Source: Corynebacterium sp. (GTDB lineage: Bacteria; Actinomycetota; Actinomycetes; Mycobacteriales; Mycobacteriaceae). Taken from it: a DNA stretch of 45,075 nt. A program made the translations under genes and the position numbers. Positions 32,037 through 40,190 of this stretch are shown one piece after another. The notes under the pieces are model-generated. The model saw only the letters and a list, made by a program, of their open reading frames with translations, was not told where the DNA came from and made no database searches. Where the stretch lies: positions 5,054 through 50,128 of the forward strand of contig JAUMZC010000005.1 of the NCBI GenBank assembly GCA_030528295.1. Reading direction: 5' to 3'. How positions within the stretch are numbered: the first letter of the stretch is position 1; each line of letters opens with the position of its first letter.

Positions 32037-32064
32037 GATGTGGGGCCGCTACCGGCCCCGCATC
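32037..32064 (+). promoter_or_regulatory. Strong intercistronic hairpin between musE and musF
   Basis: GATGTGGGGCCG pairs with CGGCCCCGCATC (one G-T pair) around a four-base loop. It begins 12 bases after the binding-protein stop and ends 20 bases before the permease ATG. No T-run follows, so it is more likely to protect the 3' end of the musE message or to reduce read-through than to end transcription fully. This would give much more binding protein than permease, as in many sugar importer operons. Confidence 0.7.
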
Positions 32065-32084
32065 GTCTCAAGAATGGCAATCTC

Positions 32085-32930
32085 ATGCAAAAGTCCTTAA
32101 AGAAGTACTTTCCTATTTTCGTGCTTCCGACGCTGATCGCTTTCGCCATCGCGTTTCTAGTGCCATTCATTATTGGTTTTCTTCTGTCGTTTACGGACTT
32201 CACTACGATTTCGGATGCGGAGTTTAACGGCATCGAGAACTACGTGAATGCCTTTAATGAGCGTGAAGGTTTTACCCAGTCATTCTGGTTCACGTCGCTG
32301 GTAGTGATCGTTTCTCTCATTACGGTAAACCTTTTTGCGTTCTCAATTGCCTGGGCGTTGACACGCAAACTCGCAGGTACGAACTTCTTCCGCACGGTAT
32401 TTTTCATGCCGAACCTCATTGGTGGCATTGTGTTGGGTTATACCTGGCAGTCGATGATTAACGCGGTGCTTGCCAACTACGGCACCACAATTATTGCGGA
32501 CTGGAAGTATGGTTACGTCGGCCTGATTGTGCTGATTAACTGGCAGCTCGTCGGTTACATGATGATCATTTATATTGCTGGCCTGCAAAATGTGCCGCCG
32601 GAGCTGATCGAAGCAGCGCAGCTAGACGGGGCGTCGAAATGGGGCGTATTGCGTCACGTGACCATTCCAATGGTGATGCCGTCAATCACGATTTGTTTGT
32701 TCCTGACCTTCGCAAACACATTTAAAATGTTTGACCAAAACTTGGCGCTCACGAACGGTGCACCACAAGCTCAGACTGAAATGGTTGCCCTGAATATTGT
32801 GAATACGATGTTCAATCGCATTGGTGTGGAGGGTGTTGGCCAAGCGAAGGCCGTGCTCTTCGTGCTGGTCGTGGTTATTTTCGCATTGATCCAGCTGCGT
32901 GTTACGCGGAGCCGGGAGGTTGAAGCATGA
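32085..32930 (+). CDS. musF: Sugar ABC importer permease 1, MusF-type
   Basis: This 281-residue MalF/UgpA-type permease has six transmembrane helices and the EAA loop ELIEAAQLDGASKWGVLRHVTIP near residues 183-205. ATG 32085 is preferred because the upstream frame would pass through the intercistronic hairpin. The N-terminus (KKYFPIFVLPTLIAFAIAFLVPF) is typical. It overlaps the second permease gene by ATGA. It would form a heterodimer with that permease. Confidence 0.85.
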   Translation: MQKSLKKYFPIFVLPTLIAFAIAFLVPFIIGFLLSFTDFTTISDAEFNGIENYVNAFNEREGFTQSFWFTSLVVIVSLITVNLFAFSIAWALTRKLAGTNFFRTVFFMPNLIGGIVLGYTWQSMINAVLANYGTTIIADWKYGYVGLIVLINWQLVGYMMIIYIAGLQNVPPELIEAAQLDGASKWGVLRHVTIPMVMPSITICLFLTFANTFKMFDQNLALTNGAPQAQTEMVALNIVNTMFNRIGVEGVGQAKAVLFVLVVVIFALIQLRVTRSREVEA

Positions 32931-33784
32931 GCGTGACAACAACAGGAAAGAAAATCACTCCAGCGCAGATTCCGCTGTATGTGATTCTGGTGTTCCTTAC
33001 TTTTGTTTTCGTTGGTCCGATCCTTTTTATCTTGATGAACTCGTTCAAGAGCAAGTTCGCCATATCAAGCAACGCTTTTGCGGTGCCGGTGGGAGATATG
33101 TGGGCCGGATTCGAAAACTACGCGGTCGGTCTGCTGAAAGAGGGATTCCTCTGGGCGATCGTATGGTCGTTTGTGATTACGATCCTTTCCGTAATCACCA
33201 TTGTGTTCTTCTCCGCAATGACGGCGTACTACATTACGCGCGTGAAAACGTGGTGGACCTCGGCGATCTACTATATGTTTGTGTTCTCGATGGTGATCCC
33301 ATTCCAGATGGTGATGTTCCCAACCGTCAAGATCGCGGATACGCTGCACCTCAATAACCCAGTTGGTATCACAGTGCTTTACCTGGGCTTCGGTGCCGCA
33401 CTATCAGTGTTTATGTTTGCCGGTTTTGTAAAGTCCATACCATTGGAGATTGAAGAAGCCGCAATGATCGATGGTTGTGGGCCGCTGCAAACATATTTCC
33501 GCGTAGTGCTACCCATGCTGAAGCCAACTGCAATTACGGTGGCGATCCTCAACGCCATGTGGGTTTGGAACGACTACCTGCTGCCATACCTGGTTATTGG
33601 TTTGTCCACGAAGTACAAGACCATCCCGGTCGTTGTGCAATCGTTCGTTGGTTCGAATGGTAACCGTGACCTCGGCGCAATGATGGCAATGCTGGTGCTG
33701 GCGATCATTCCAATCGTTGTGTTCTATATTTCCGCCCAGAAGTACATTATTGAAGGTGTCGCTGCTGGTGCGGTGAAGGGATAA
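32927..33784 (+). CDS. musG: Sugar ABC importer permease 2, MusG-type
   Basis: This is a 285-residue MalG/UgpE-type permease with six helices. The EAA loop reads PLEIEEAAMIDGCGPLQTYFRVVLPML near residues 170-196, and the conserved WNDYLLPYLV follows. The start overlaps the musF-type stop (ATGA). One base separates its stop from the next small membrane protein gene, so that gene belongs to the same operon. Confidence 0.87.
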   Translation: MSVTTTGKKITPAQIPLYVILVFLTFVFVGPILFILMNSFKSKFAISSNAFAVPVGDMWAGFENYAVGLLKEGFLWAIVWSFVITILSVITIVFFSAMTAYYITRVKTWWTSAIYYMFVFSMVIPFQMVMFPTVKIADTLHLNNPVGITVLYLGFGAALSVFMFAGFVKSIPLEIEEAAMIDGCGPLQTYFRVVLPMLKPTAITVAILNAMWVWNDYLLPYLVIGLSTKYKTIPVVVQSFVGSNGNRDLGAMMAMLVLAIIPIVVFYISAQKYIIEGVAAGAVKG

Positions 33785-33785
33785 T

Positions 33786-34355
33786 ATGGGGCCCGATTCC
33801 CTGTTCCACCGCGCGTTGGATAAATTTTCCGACGTCGCGGTGGTTTCCGCTGTCACGGTACTGTGCTGTGTGTTGGTGGTTCCGGCAGGTAGAGCATTAC
33901 GGGCATCTACCAGAGTATTTCTCATGGATCCGGCGCATGCCATCCGCGAATATTTCAGCGAACTGCGGAAGCCGGCGGGACGGCTTGCGGTGTGGTGGAT
34001 TCTAGTAGTGGCGCTGCACGTGTTTGCCATCTTCGAGTGGATTCTTATTGAGAATATGGTCGTGCGTGCTGGGTTGATATCGGGGATGTTGATTATTTAC
34101 GGGGTTTCTGTGTGGTTTGTTCCACTTGCAGCCACGGTGGATGACCGTTCGGGGGAGCTGGCAAAGCTGGCGGTCGCTTACTTTGTATCGCAGCCGTTGC
34201 GAACTTTTAGCTGCGTAATCGTTGTGATCGTTGCGATAGCAGTTTTTGTAGTGCTGTTACCGCATTCGTTGTTTTTTGGATTTTTGGTTTTTGGTATCGG
34301 GCAATACGTTGCCACGATCATTATTTCACCCCCATTAGGGTACACCAATAAGTAG
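33786..34355 (+). CDS. DUF624/YesL-like membrane protein, MusI candidate
   Basis: This 189-residue protein has about five hydrophobic helices. The motifs PAGRALRASTRVFL and the REYFSELRKPAGRLAVWWILVV stretch resemble the DUF624/YesL family. It starts directly after the second permease gene. In C. glutamicum a small integral membrane protein, MusI, is encoded close to musG and is needed for maltose uptake; by position this gene is a good MusI counterpart, although I am working from memory of that system. YesL-like proteins are also found beside other sugar importers. Confidence 0.6.
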   Translation: MGPDSLFHRALDKFSDVAVVSAVTVLCCVLVVPAGRALRASTRVFLMDPAHAIREYFSELRKPAGRLAVWWILVVALHVFAIFEWILIENMVVRAGLISGMLIIYGVSVWFVPLAATVDDRSGELAKLAVAYFVSQPLRTFSCVIVVIVAIAVFVVLLPHSLFFGFLVFGIGQYVATIIISPPLGYTNK

Positions 34356-34422
34356 GTAACCTGCTTTTCGACAAGCGGTCTGATACTGAAAAAGTCGACT
34401 GTATCGGATTAAAAATCGCACA

Positions 34423-34439
34423 CTATACAACTTGTATAG
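34423..34439. promoter_or_regulatory. Palindrome CTATACAA-c-TTGTATAG, candidate operator
   Basis: This is a perfect 8-1-8 palindrome about 80 bases upstream of a small open frame and 610 bases upstream of the first glycosyltransferase of the polysaccharide locus. A second inverted repeat (GATAC at 34382-34386 and GTATC at 34401-34405) lies just upstream. Together they suggest a regulated promoter region. No regulator is encoded next to it. Confidence 0.45.
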
Positions 34440-34521
34440 ATTTCATAAAGATTTCGCGCAAATGTAACATCTTGCACTCAATCGAGCTTCTAGTATTCTG
34501 CAAAAACGGAAGGATTACTAG

Positions 34522-34746
34522 ATGTGGATTAGTGTTTTGAGAAGAGTGAGCTTTGAATATCTGAAAGCAATCTTTGGCAAGGAAAATTTTCCCGCTATAG
34601 ATTGTGCTCATTTGCGAGCTATTTCGAATGCTTCCATGGGGCATTTTGTGGGTTTGCCTAACATTGTTCCGGGCTTCAAGAACGACCACTACCAGTGCCT
34701 TTTGCCTTCTAAAACAAATTCCATCCTCTTAATGGTGAAGGGATAG
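34522..34746 (+). CDS. Small hypothetical protein
   Basis: This is a 74-residue open frame with a good ribosome site (GGAAGGA seven bases before the ATG) and a palindromic promoter-like region upstream. The protein has no recognisable domain, no signal peptide and one or two weak hydrophobic stretches (SILLMV at the end). Base composition is lower in GC than the following glycosyltransferase genes. It may be a real small gene or the decayed start of a larger one. Confidence 0.3.
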   Translation: MWISVLRRVSFEYLKAIFGKENFPAIDCAHLRAISNASMGHFVGLPNIVPGFKNDHYQCLLPSKTNSILLMVKG

Positions 34747-34760
34747 AGGGAGGGGAAAGT

Positions 34761-35054
34761 TTGTTGTTAAGGATTTTCTGTGCAGTTATAAGCAACTTTG
34801 CTACGGCGCTTAACCGATATAGAACTTTCGTCCTGCCGGCCGCAAGATTGCACCCTTCGGATGCGATATTTAATGCTGCACAAAAGAAAAATTTAGGAAA
34901 TATTCAAGTATTTCCTGGGGGAATGTTTCCCCTTGTTTTTCGTGAATATCCACTGGTGAGTAGCCATATTCATCGCCAATTGTTCCGTGCATGTCACCGG
35001 GGCGATGGAGGCTTTCCTAAAGAAAACGTGCTGATGGAGGTACAGAAACTATGA
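34761..35054 (+). CDS. Hypothetical protein upstream of glycosyltransferase
   Basis: This 97-residue frame begins with TTG and ends in an ATGA overlap with the next glycosyltransferase gene. The overlap supports translation, but the start has no clear ribosome site and no domain is recognised. A hydrophobic N-terminus (LLRIFCAVISNFATAL) could be a membrane anchor. It could also be a remnant of a longer gene; confidence is low. Confidence 0.25.
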   Translation: MLLRIFCAVISNFATALNRYRTFVLPAARLHPSDAIFNAAQKKNLGNIQVFPGGMFPLVFREYPLVSSHIHRQLFRACHRGDGGFPKENVLMEVQKL

Positions 35055-35740
35055 GCGTGAGTTTGGTGTTGCCGTCGATGAATGAGACGGCTAATCTTTT
35101 GCGTTTGCTTCCGCATATTCCTGAAGATTATGAGCTTGTTGTTGTCGAGGGAGGCGACATAGAGCAAACCAAGCGGGCAGTGGCAGGCTACCCGGTTGAG
35201 GTGATTGGCCAAACACGCAAAGGCAAGGGAAATGCCTTGGTGTGTGGCTGCGTAGCAGCAACGGGCGATCACCTCGTGATGGTGGATACTGATGGTTCCG
35301 CTGAGGTTTCGGAGATTCCGAGGTTTATTGAGGCTCTTGAAAAGGGAGCGGATTTTGTGAAAGGCTCCCGTTACCTTGTCGGCGGTGGATCTGACGACCT
35401 CACACTGTTGCGCTCCGCAGGCAATATCGGTTTTACGCGGCTGGCCAACACCCTGTTTGGCACAAAGTTCACGGACCTTTGCTACGGATACAACGCGTTT
35501 ACCCGTGAAATGTTTGAAGTTTGGGGTCTGCCCGCAGTTGGCAAGTGCCATCCTCAGTGGGGTGATGGGTTTGAGATTGAGACGCTGTTTGCGTGTCGCG
35601 CCGCGAAGTTAGGTGCACGGATCACGGAAGTGCCAAGCCACGAGTACAACCGGATCCACGGTGAAAGCAATTTGAACGCTTGGACAGACGGAAAGCGGGT
35701 TTTGCGCACCATCTGGAAGGAGTGGCGTGGAAAATATTGA
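35051..35740 (+). CDS. Family 2 glycosyltransferase (polyprenol-phosphate type)
   Basis: This 229-residue cytoplasmic GT-A enzyme starts SVSLVLPSMNETANL, followed by ELVVVEGG. It has the repeated-pattern KGKGNALVCGCVAATGDHLVMVDTDGS, where DTDG is the metal/nucleotide-binding motif, and KGSRYLVGGGS, the typical mark of DPM1-like and UDP-sugar polyprenol transferases. GFEIETLFACRAAKLGARITEVPS near the end is also typical of that group. No C-terminal membrane helices are present. The ribosome site GGAGG lies about ten bases upstream. It probably supplies a lipid-linked sugar for the locus. It overlaps the next gene by 14 bases. Confidence 0.85.
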   Translation: MSVSLVLPSMNETANLLRLLPHIPEDYELVVVEGGDIEQTKRAVAGYPVEVIGQTRKGKGNALVCGCVAATGDHLVMVDTDGSAEVSEIPRFIEALEKGADFVKGSRYLVGGGSDDLTLLRSAGNIGFTRLANTLFGTKFTDLCYGYNAFTREMFEVWGLPAVGKCHPQWGDGFEIETLFACRAAKLGARITEVPSHEYNRIHGESNLNAWTDGKRVLRTIWKEWRGKY

Positions 35741-37325
35741 TGTCGTGGTATGTACCGTCACTGGACGCGAAGAGTTTTTGGATTCGTGTGTGGCGGCGAT
35801 ATCTGCGGAGCTACGCCCAGAAGATACACTCACCATCGTTCGTGACCGTCCACTCGCTGACGCGCGAAATGAAGGGACACAACAGGGTAGTAACCCGATT
35901 GTGGTGTTTATTGATGACGACGCCGTGCCCCGCCCAGGTTGGCGGGAGTCAATGAGCGTGTTTGATGATCCAACCATCGTAGGTATTGGGGGTGCGGTGC
36001 ATCCACGGTTTGAGGCCGGCGGCGGCAGCGAGCGCCATGCCTGGGTGTATGGCTGTGACCATGCTGGTCTGCCTGCTGATGGTGAGGAAATTAGGAATCC
36101 AATTGGTGCTGCCATGGCGTTCCGTCGACCCATACCGTTGTTCTCGCCGGCGCTTGGTCGCGTAGGGGGAAATACGGCTGGGGGTGAGGAAACGGAGCTT
36201 TGCCAGCGCGTTGAAGGAAAGATTATTCGCCACACGGCGTTTGCTGTGGATCATTTTGTTCCGCAGTCCCGCACCAAACTCAGCTACCACCTGAAGCGTT
36301 CCTTTGATGAGGGGCGGATCAAGTCTTGGTTGAATGATCTTGGTTCGGAACGCGAGTATGCACAACACCCAAGTTTGCATGTTGCTGCCGCTGCTTTAGG
36401 TTTTGCGTTAGGCAAGCGGGGGTTTATCCCACCAAAAACGCCGACGTGCGAGGCGTCGATAATTGTGTGCACCGACGGAAAACGGCCGTTGGAGCTGGAC
36501 CACATCAAGAAATCAATGGAGGGTATCGACGCCGAGCTGGTCATTGTTGACAACTCGCAGGACGGGATTGGCATTGGCGTACGTGCACCTGAGCCGGGAT
36601 TGGCGCGGGCCAGAAACGTCGGCATACGCGCAGCAAACGGGCGCATCCTCGCCTTTACTGACGACGACGCGCGCCCAGACGAACACTGGTTGCAGGAACT
36701 CCTCGATTCCTACGATGATGACACCTGGGCCGTAACGGGTCGTGTGGTGAGCAACCCTGAAACTGAGGCGCAGGAACTTTTTGAAAACCACGTCAGCTTC
36801 GATATGGGCGAAGTGCCACATACTTGGAGCCTTGAGACTGAAGAAGTGCCACCGCTCTACCCCTATCCCGGCGGTATCTTCGGTGCCGGGGTGAATATGT
36901 CATTCCGAGCCGACGTATTCCAAAAGATTGGTGGTTTCTCCGAGGAGCTTGGCACCGGGCGTTGCACACGTGGCGGTGAAGACATCGATATGTTGCGCCG
37001 TGTTGTATTGCATGGCGGGCAGATTAAGTACCAGCCAAAAGCCAAGGTATGGCATATTCATAGACATTCAAAACGAGAATTGATCAAGCAAATGTTTGGG
37101 TTCGGTGCGGGTTTTACCGCAGCCCTGACTCGTTGCGTCGCGGATGGAAAATTTGTTCCTACCAAGATTAAAGGTCATATTCCGCGAAGTTCAGTAAAAC
37201 CCGAAACCCAACCCTCACCTTGGTGGATGCGCACTGCGGAAGTCGCAGGCTACCTGTGTGGGCCTCCACTATTTGTAGCAGCACGTTTGAGTGACGCGGT
37301 GGATACATGGAAAAAGACCGAGTAA
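35727..37325 (+). CDS. Tandem two-domain family 2 glycosyltransferase
   Basis: This 532-residue protein carries two GT-A units in one chain. The first (about residues 1-240) starts IDVVVCTVTGREEF and has the metal motif FIDDDAVP at Asp63-65. The second (about residues 248-500) starts ASIIVCTDGKRP and has FTDDDARP at Asp312-314, followed by GGIFGAGVNMSFR and the GGEDIDMLRRVVLHG acceptor region. Both domains look complete, so both may be active and could add two sugars in turn. The start is a GTG (35727) inside the preceding gene. The protein ends in a region with some hydrophobic residues (VAGYLCGPPLFVAARL). The next gene overlaps by 19 bases. Confidence 0.8.
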   Translation: MENIDVVVCTVTGREEFLDSCVAAISAELRPEDTLTIVRDRPLADARNEGTQQGSNPIVVFIDDDAVPRPGWRESMSVFDDPTIVGIGGAVHPRFEAGGGSERHAWVYGCDHAGLPADGEEIRNPIGAAMAFRRPIPLFSPALGRVGGNTAGGEETELCQRVEGKIIRHTAFAVDHFVPQSRTKLSYHLKRSFDEGRIKSWLNDLGSEREYAQHPSLHVAAAALGFALGKRGFIPPKTPTCEASIIVCTDGKRPLELDHIKKSMEGIDAELVIVDNSQDGIGIGVRAPEPGLARARNVGIRAANGRILAFTDDDARPDEHWLQELLDSYDDDTWAVTGRVVSNPETEAQELFENHVSFDMGEVPHTWSLETEEVPPLYPYPGGIFGAGVNMSFRADVFQKIGGFSEELGTGRCTRGGEDIDMLRRVVLHGGQIKYQPKAKVWHIHRHSKRELIKQMFGFGAGFTAALTRCVADGKFVPTKIKGHIPRSSVKPETQPSPWWMRTAEVAGYLCGPPLFVAARLSDAVDTWKKTE

Positions 37326-39220
37326 TCGCTTGGGGAGAGCGCATCGGTTGGGCATTTTGCCTATTGCTACCAGCATTTGTAGTACACCCAATGTGGCCTG
37401 CAGCATTTGCACCGTTTGTTATCGGTGCAGGTTTTGCTGCCAGGCTTACTCGGGATCGGGCGTTTTTCCTGGCACTTACACCCGCAATTTCGCTGGCGAT
37501 GTTTATTTTTGTCGCGCTAGCGAACCAATTAACTATTCGAAGTACCCTTGTGGCGGCAATCGTGCTCGCGTTGCCTGCCCTCTTGGGATGCCCAGACTTG
37601 CCGCCGCCAAAACAATGGGGGCCGCAGTTCCGTGCATTTTGGGAGCGCCAGAAACCAACGATTACTAGTGAACAAACTGTCTGGCAGAAACTCAATGCAT
37701 TCCGCACGGTATGGCTGGTGATTCCTGCTGCACTGCTGTGGTGGTGGTCGATCTACCGGATCGATCTGGATTCCGCAGGCTCGGTTGGTCTGCTCCAGGT
37801 ATTGCCGTGGCAATGGTTTGTGGCATTGTGTATTGCACTTCTGGTGTGGCGTCATCCGGCTGCAATGGTGCTGATTGCTGCCATGGTGGTGTCCACGGTG
37901 AACATTGCCGATATGGGCGCTGTGATGAATACCGGCTACGTCCATGTTGGTTTTGCGGAAGCGATCAATGACTGGGGAATCCTCACAGGTATTGATGCGC
38001 GCTTTAGTTGGCCGGGTTTCCTTGCTGCTGCTGGGCTGATTCAAACGCTCAGCGGTACTACGAACCTTTTGGTGTTCTACCCCATTGTGATTGCAATGGC
38101 GTATATGCCAGCCATTTATACCCTGGCAAAGCACCTTGGCAGCACGCATAACCAAGCGTTGCTCGCGGGTATCCTGTTTATTTGCATTAACTGGAGTGCG
38201 CAAGATTATTTTTCACCGCAGTCAGTAGCGTTATTGCTGTACCTGGTGATTATTGTGCTGGTTCTGCGTAGTGAACATGAGTTCGTTGCGTTGCTGCTGG
38301 CCACGGCCATGGTGGTATCGCACCAATTGACGCCAGTAACGCTCATTGTGCTGCTGGCAATCTTGGCATTGATCAAAGCCACAGAGTTCCGAACGCTGTG
38401 GCTTGGTGTTGCGGTTGTGTTTGCAACATGGTTCGTGCTGGGCGCCTTCGACTGGTGGTCCGGCAACCTTCCGGTACTCATCGAAGGTTTTGGCAAGGCA
38501 AAAGAAGCCGTATCCATGGGACTCACCGAACGTGTCCGCGGCGAGCCGTTATATACCCAAATGCAACAATTCCGAGTGCTGTTTACCTTAGCGTTAGGTT
38601 TGGCTGCTGCGTTTACGTGGTGGCAAACCAAGCAACGCGTAGTGGCTGCGGCAATCCTGGCGCCGATTACATTGATTTTTGGTCAAAGCTATGGTGGCGA
38701 GGTGATTCTGCGAGTGTTCCTGTACGCTGCGCCGTTCTTGGCAATCATGATTGCCCGTCTGCGGGTGAAATCGGTGCTTATCCTGGGGATTTGCGCTCTA
38801 TTGGGCGTGACAGCGCGCGGGGTGAACATCGCGTTTGAGCGCACTCCGCAAGATGTTGTCCAAGCAGCCCGTTTCGTGTTGGATCGCACGCCGTACGGCT
38901 CTGTGGTTGGTCCACTCATTTATGAAGGAACGCTCCGAATGGACAGGGTAGCGGAAATGAAAACTCCGCCAACGCCGGTCAACGATATGGTTGGTGTGCT
39001 TGCGCAACAGCCTGACGTTGTGTTCTTGACCTCCACCCGTGAGCACTACGAGCGGATGGTCAATGGCCATCCGCAAAACTTCCAGCAGATTGCCGAGGAC
39101 CTGGAACAATACGGAAACTACAAGATCACGTGGAAGTCAGAACACGTTGTGGTGTTGGAACGAACCGATATCCATGGCGTCCCACTTGGTGATGCACCAG
39201 GAGTAAGGGGGTTGGGATGA
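37307..39220 (+). CDS. Large polytopic protein of polysaccharide locus, GT-C-like
   Basis: This 637-residue protein has about twelve hydrophobic helices over residues 10-520 and a soluble C-terminal domain (about 520-637) outside or inside the membrane. The first long loop contains HVGFAEAINDWGILTGIDARFSWPGF, which has the acidic residues expected in the first external loop of GT-C lipid-dependent sugar transferases. It could be a GT-C transferase or a polymerase/ligase for the polysaccharide. The assignment rests on topology and on flanking glycosyltransferase genes; no family motif is decisive. The stop overlaps the next small gene by ATGA. Confidence 0.6.
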   Translation: MEKDRVIAWGERIGWAFCLLLPAFVVHPMWPAAFAPFVIGAGFAARLTRDRAFFLALTPAISLAMFIFVALANQLTIRSTLVAAIVLALPALLGCPDLPPPKQWGPQFRAFWERQKPTITSEQTVWQKLNAFRTVWLVIPAALLWWWSIYRIDLDSAGSVGLLQVLPWQWFVALCIALLVWRHPAAMVLIAAMVVSTVNIADMGAVMNTGYVHVGFAEAINDWGILTGIDARFSWPGFLAAAGLIQTLSGTTNLLVFYPIVIAMAYMPAIYTLAKHLGSTHNQALLAGILFICINWSAQDYFSPQSVALLLYLVIIVLVLRSEHEFVALLLATAMVVSHQLTPVTLIVLLAILALIKATEFRTLWLGVAVVFATWFVLGAFDWWSGNLPVLIEGFGKAKEAVSMGLTERVRGEPLYTQMQQFRVLFTLALGLAAAFTWWQTKQRVVAAAILAPITLIFGQSYGGEVILRVFLYAAPFLAIMIARLRVKSVLILGICALLGVTARGVNIAFERTPQDVVQAARFVLDRTPYGSVVGPLIYEGTLRMDRVAEMKTPPTPVNDMVGVLAQQPDVVFLTSTREHYERMVNGHPQNFQQIAEDLEQYGNYKITWKSEHVVVLERTDIHGVPLGDAPGVRGLG

Positions 39221-39384
39221 TTTCACAAATACTGGTCATTGTCGCTGCCGTAGTGGCATTCGCTGTCTATGTGTGGTCCGCTGCAGCACGTAGGCGCGGC
39301 GTGTGGTTTAGCTGGTGGGTTGGTATTCCAATTTTGCTGTTGAGCTTGTCCGTCTTTGCGTTGCGATTGGCAGGTGTGCTGTGA
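39217..39384 (+). CDS. Tiny two-helix membrane protein
   Basis: This 55-residue protein starts at the ATG that overlaps the preceding stop (ATGA) and ends in a GTGA overlap with the next gene. Helix 1 is about residues 4-17 (QILVIVAAVVAFAVYVW), followed by a basic turn (ARRRGVWFSW) and helix 2 at about residues 33-53. Tight coupling on both sides strongly supports it as a real gene. It may be an assembly factor or small subunit of the polysaccharide membrane complex; its function is unknown. Confidence 0.7.
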   Translation: MISQILVIVAAVVAFAVYVWSAAARRRGVWFSWWVGIPILLLSLSVFALRLAGVL

Positions 39385-40190
39385 AATACGTTGTTGCACT
39401 TCTTGCTGTGGTGTTGGTCCTCACTGTTTCGGAAGACCCAATTATTCCTCCGCGGGGTAATGAGGAGCTGGCATCCCGGATTGCGCCACACACTGAAGAC
39501 AATAGGATGATTGCTGGATTGTCCGTGGATAAGGAAGTTTCTTTCACGTTGATTGAATCTTCGCTGACCACCCCCTACCGCGTTTCTGAATTGACGGAGT
39601 TATTCACCACGGAATTGTTCTATAACGCGGTGCGACGCGGCGAGGTGAAGTCTGACACCAAACTCGGTTCGCTTCTCGACGTCGCGGACTCCCCGGCGGC
39701 GAACGTTACATTGCGGCAGCTGGCCGAACAGACCGCAGGTTTTGCTGATACGGATGCGGAAAGCCGCAATTACCAGGAACTTCTCAGTGATGCGAAAGCT
39801 GACCCGTTGACAACAAAAGGGAAAAAGAACCCTTCAAAAATTGGGATATCGCTGCTTGGTCATGCATTGGCCGTGGCAAGCGATACCGATTATCCAACAT
39901 TGCTGCGTACTCGGTTCTGTGAACCGATGGGAATGGAGAACACGCGACTTCTGAACGAATTTAATGCACTTTCGCCCGCGATTGGCGGGATTTCAACCGT
40001 TCAAGATATTGGCCGGTTTGCACGCTACACCTTGGAATCTCCGGAATGGGGAACAGATCCGTGGACCAGTGTTGGTTCCGCACCAGATTTTCAAAGTGCA
40101 CTAGCGGTGCAACCAGGTAAACGAGCCGTTGTGGTACTTGCCCGCGGTGATGAATCAGTAGAACAAGCAGCTTTGGAGGCCTTGAAATGA
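39381..40190 (+). CDS. Beta-lactamase-fold protein lacking catalytic residues
   Basis: This 269-residue protein starts at GTG 39381 and has an N-terminal signal/anchor (KYVVALLAVVLVLTV). The serine beta-lactamase (class C/esterase) fold is recognisable from LRQLAEQTAGFAD (normally LRQLLTHTSG) and EPMGMENTRL. But the SxxK position reads ELTE in RVSELTELFTT (residues 70-73), and the YxN position reads PSK in PSKIGISLLG (151-153), so both catalytic motifs are gone. It is probably a pseudoenzyme with a binding or scaffold role outside the membrane. Its tight coupling to glycosyltransferase genes points to work on the same polysaccharide. Confidence 0.72.
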   Translation: MKYVVALLAVVLVLTVSEDPIIPPRGNEELASRIAPHTEDNRMIAGLSVDKEVSFTLIESSLTTPYRVSELTELFTTELFYNAVRRGEVKSDTKLGSLLDVADSPAANVTLRQLAEQTAGFADTDAESRNYQELLSDAKADPLTTKGKKNPSKIGISLLGHALAVASDTDYPTLLRTRFCEPMGMENTRLLNEFNALSPAIGGISTVQDIGRFARYTLESPEWGTDPWTSVGSAPDFQSALAVQPGKRAVVVLARGDESVEQAALEALK

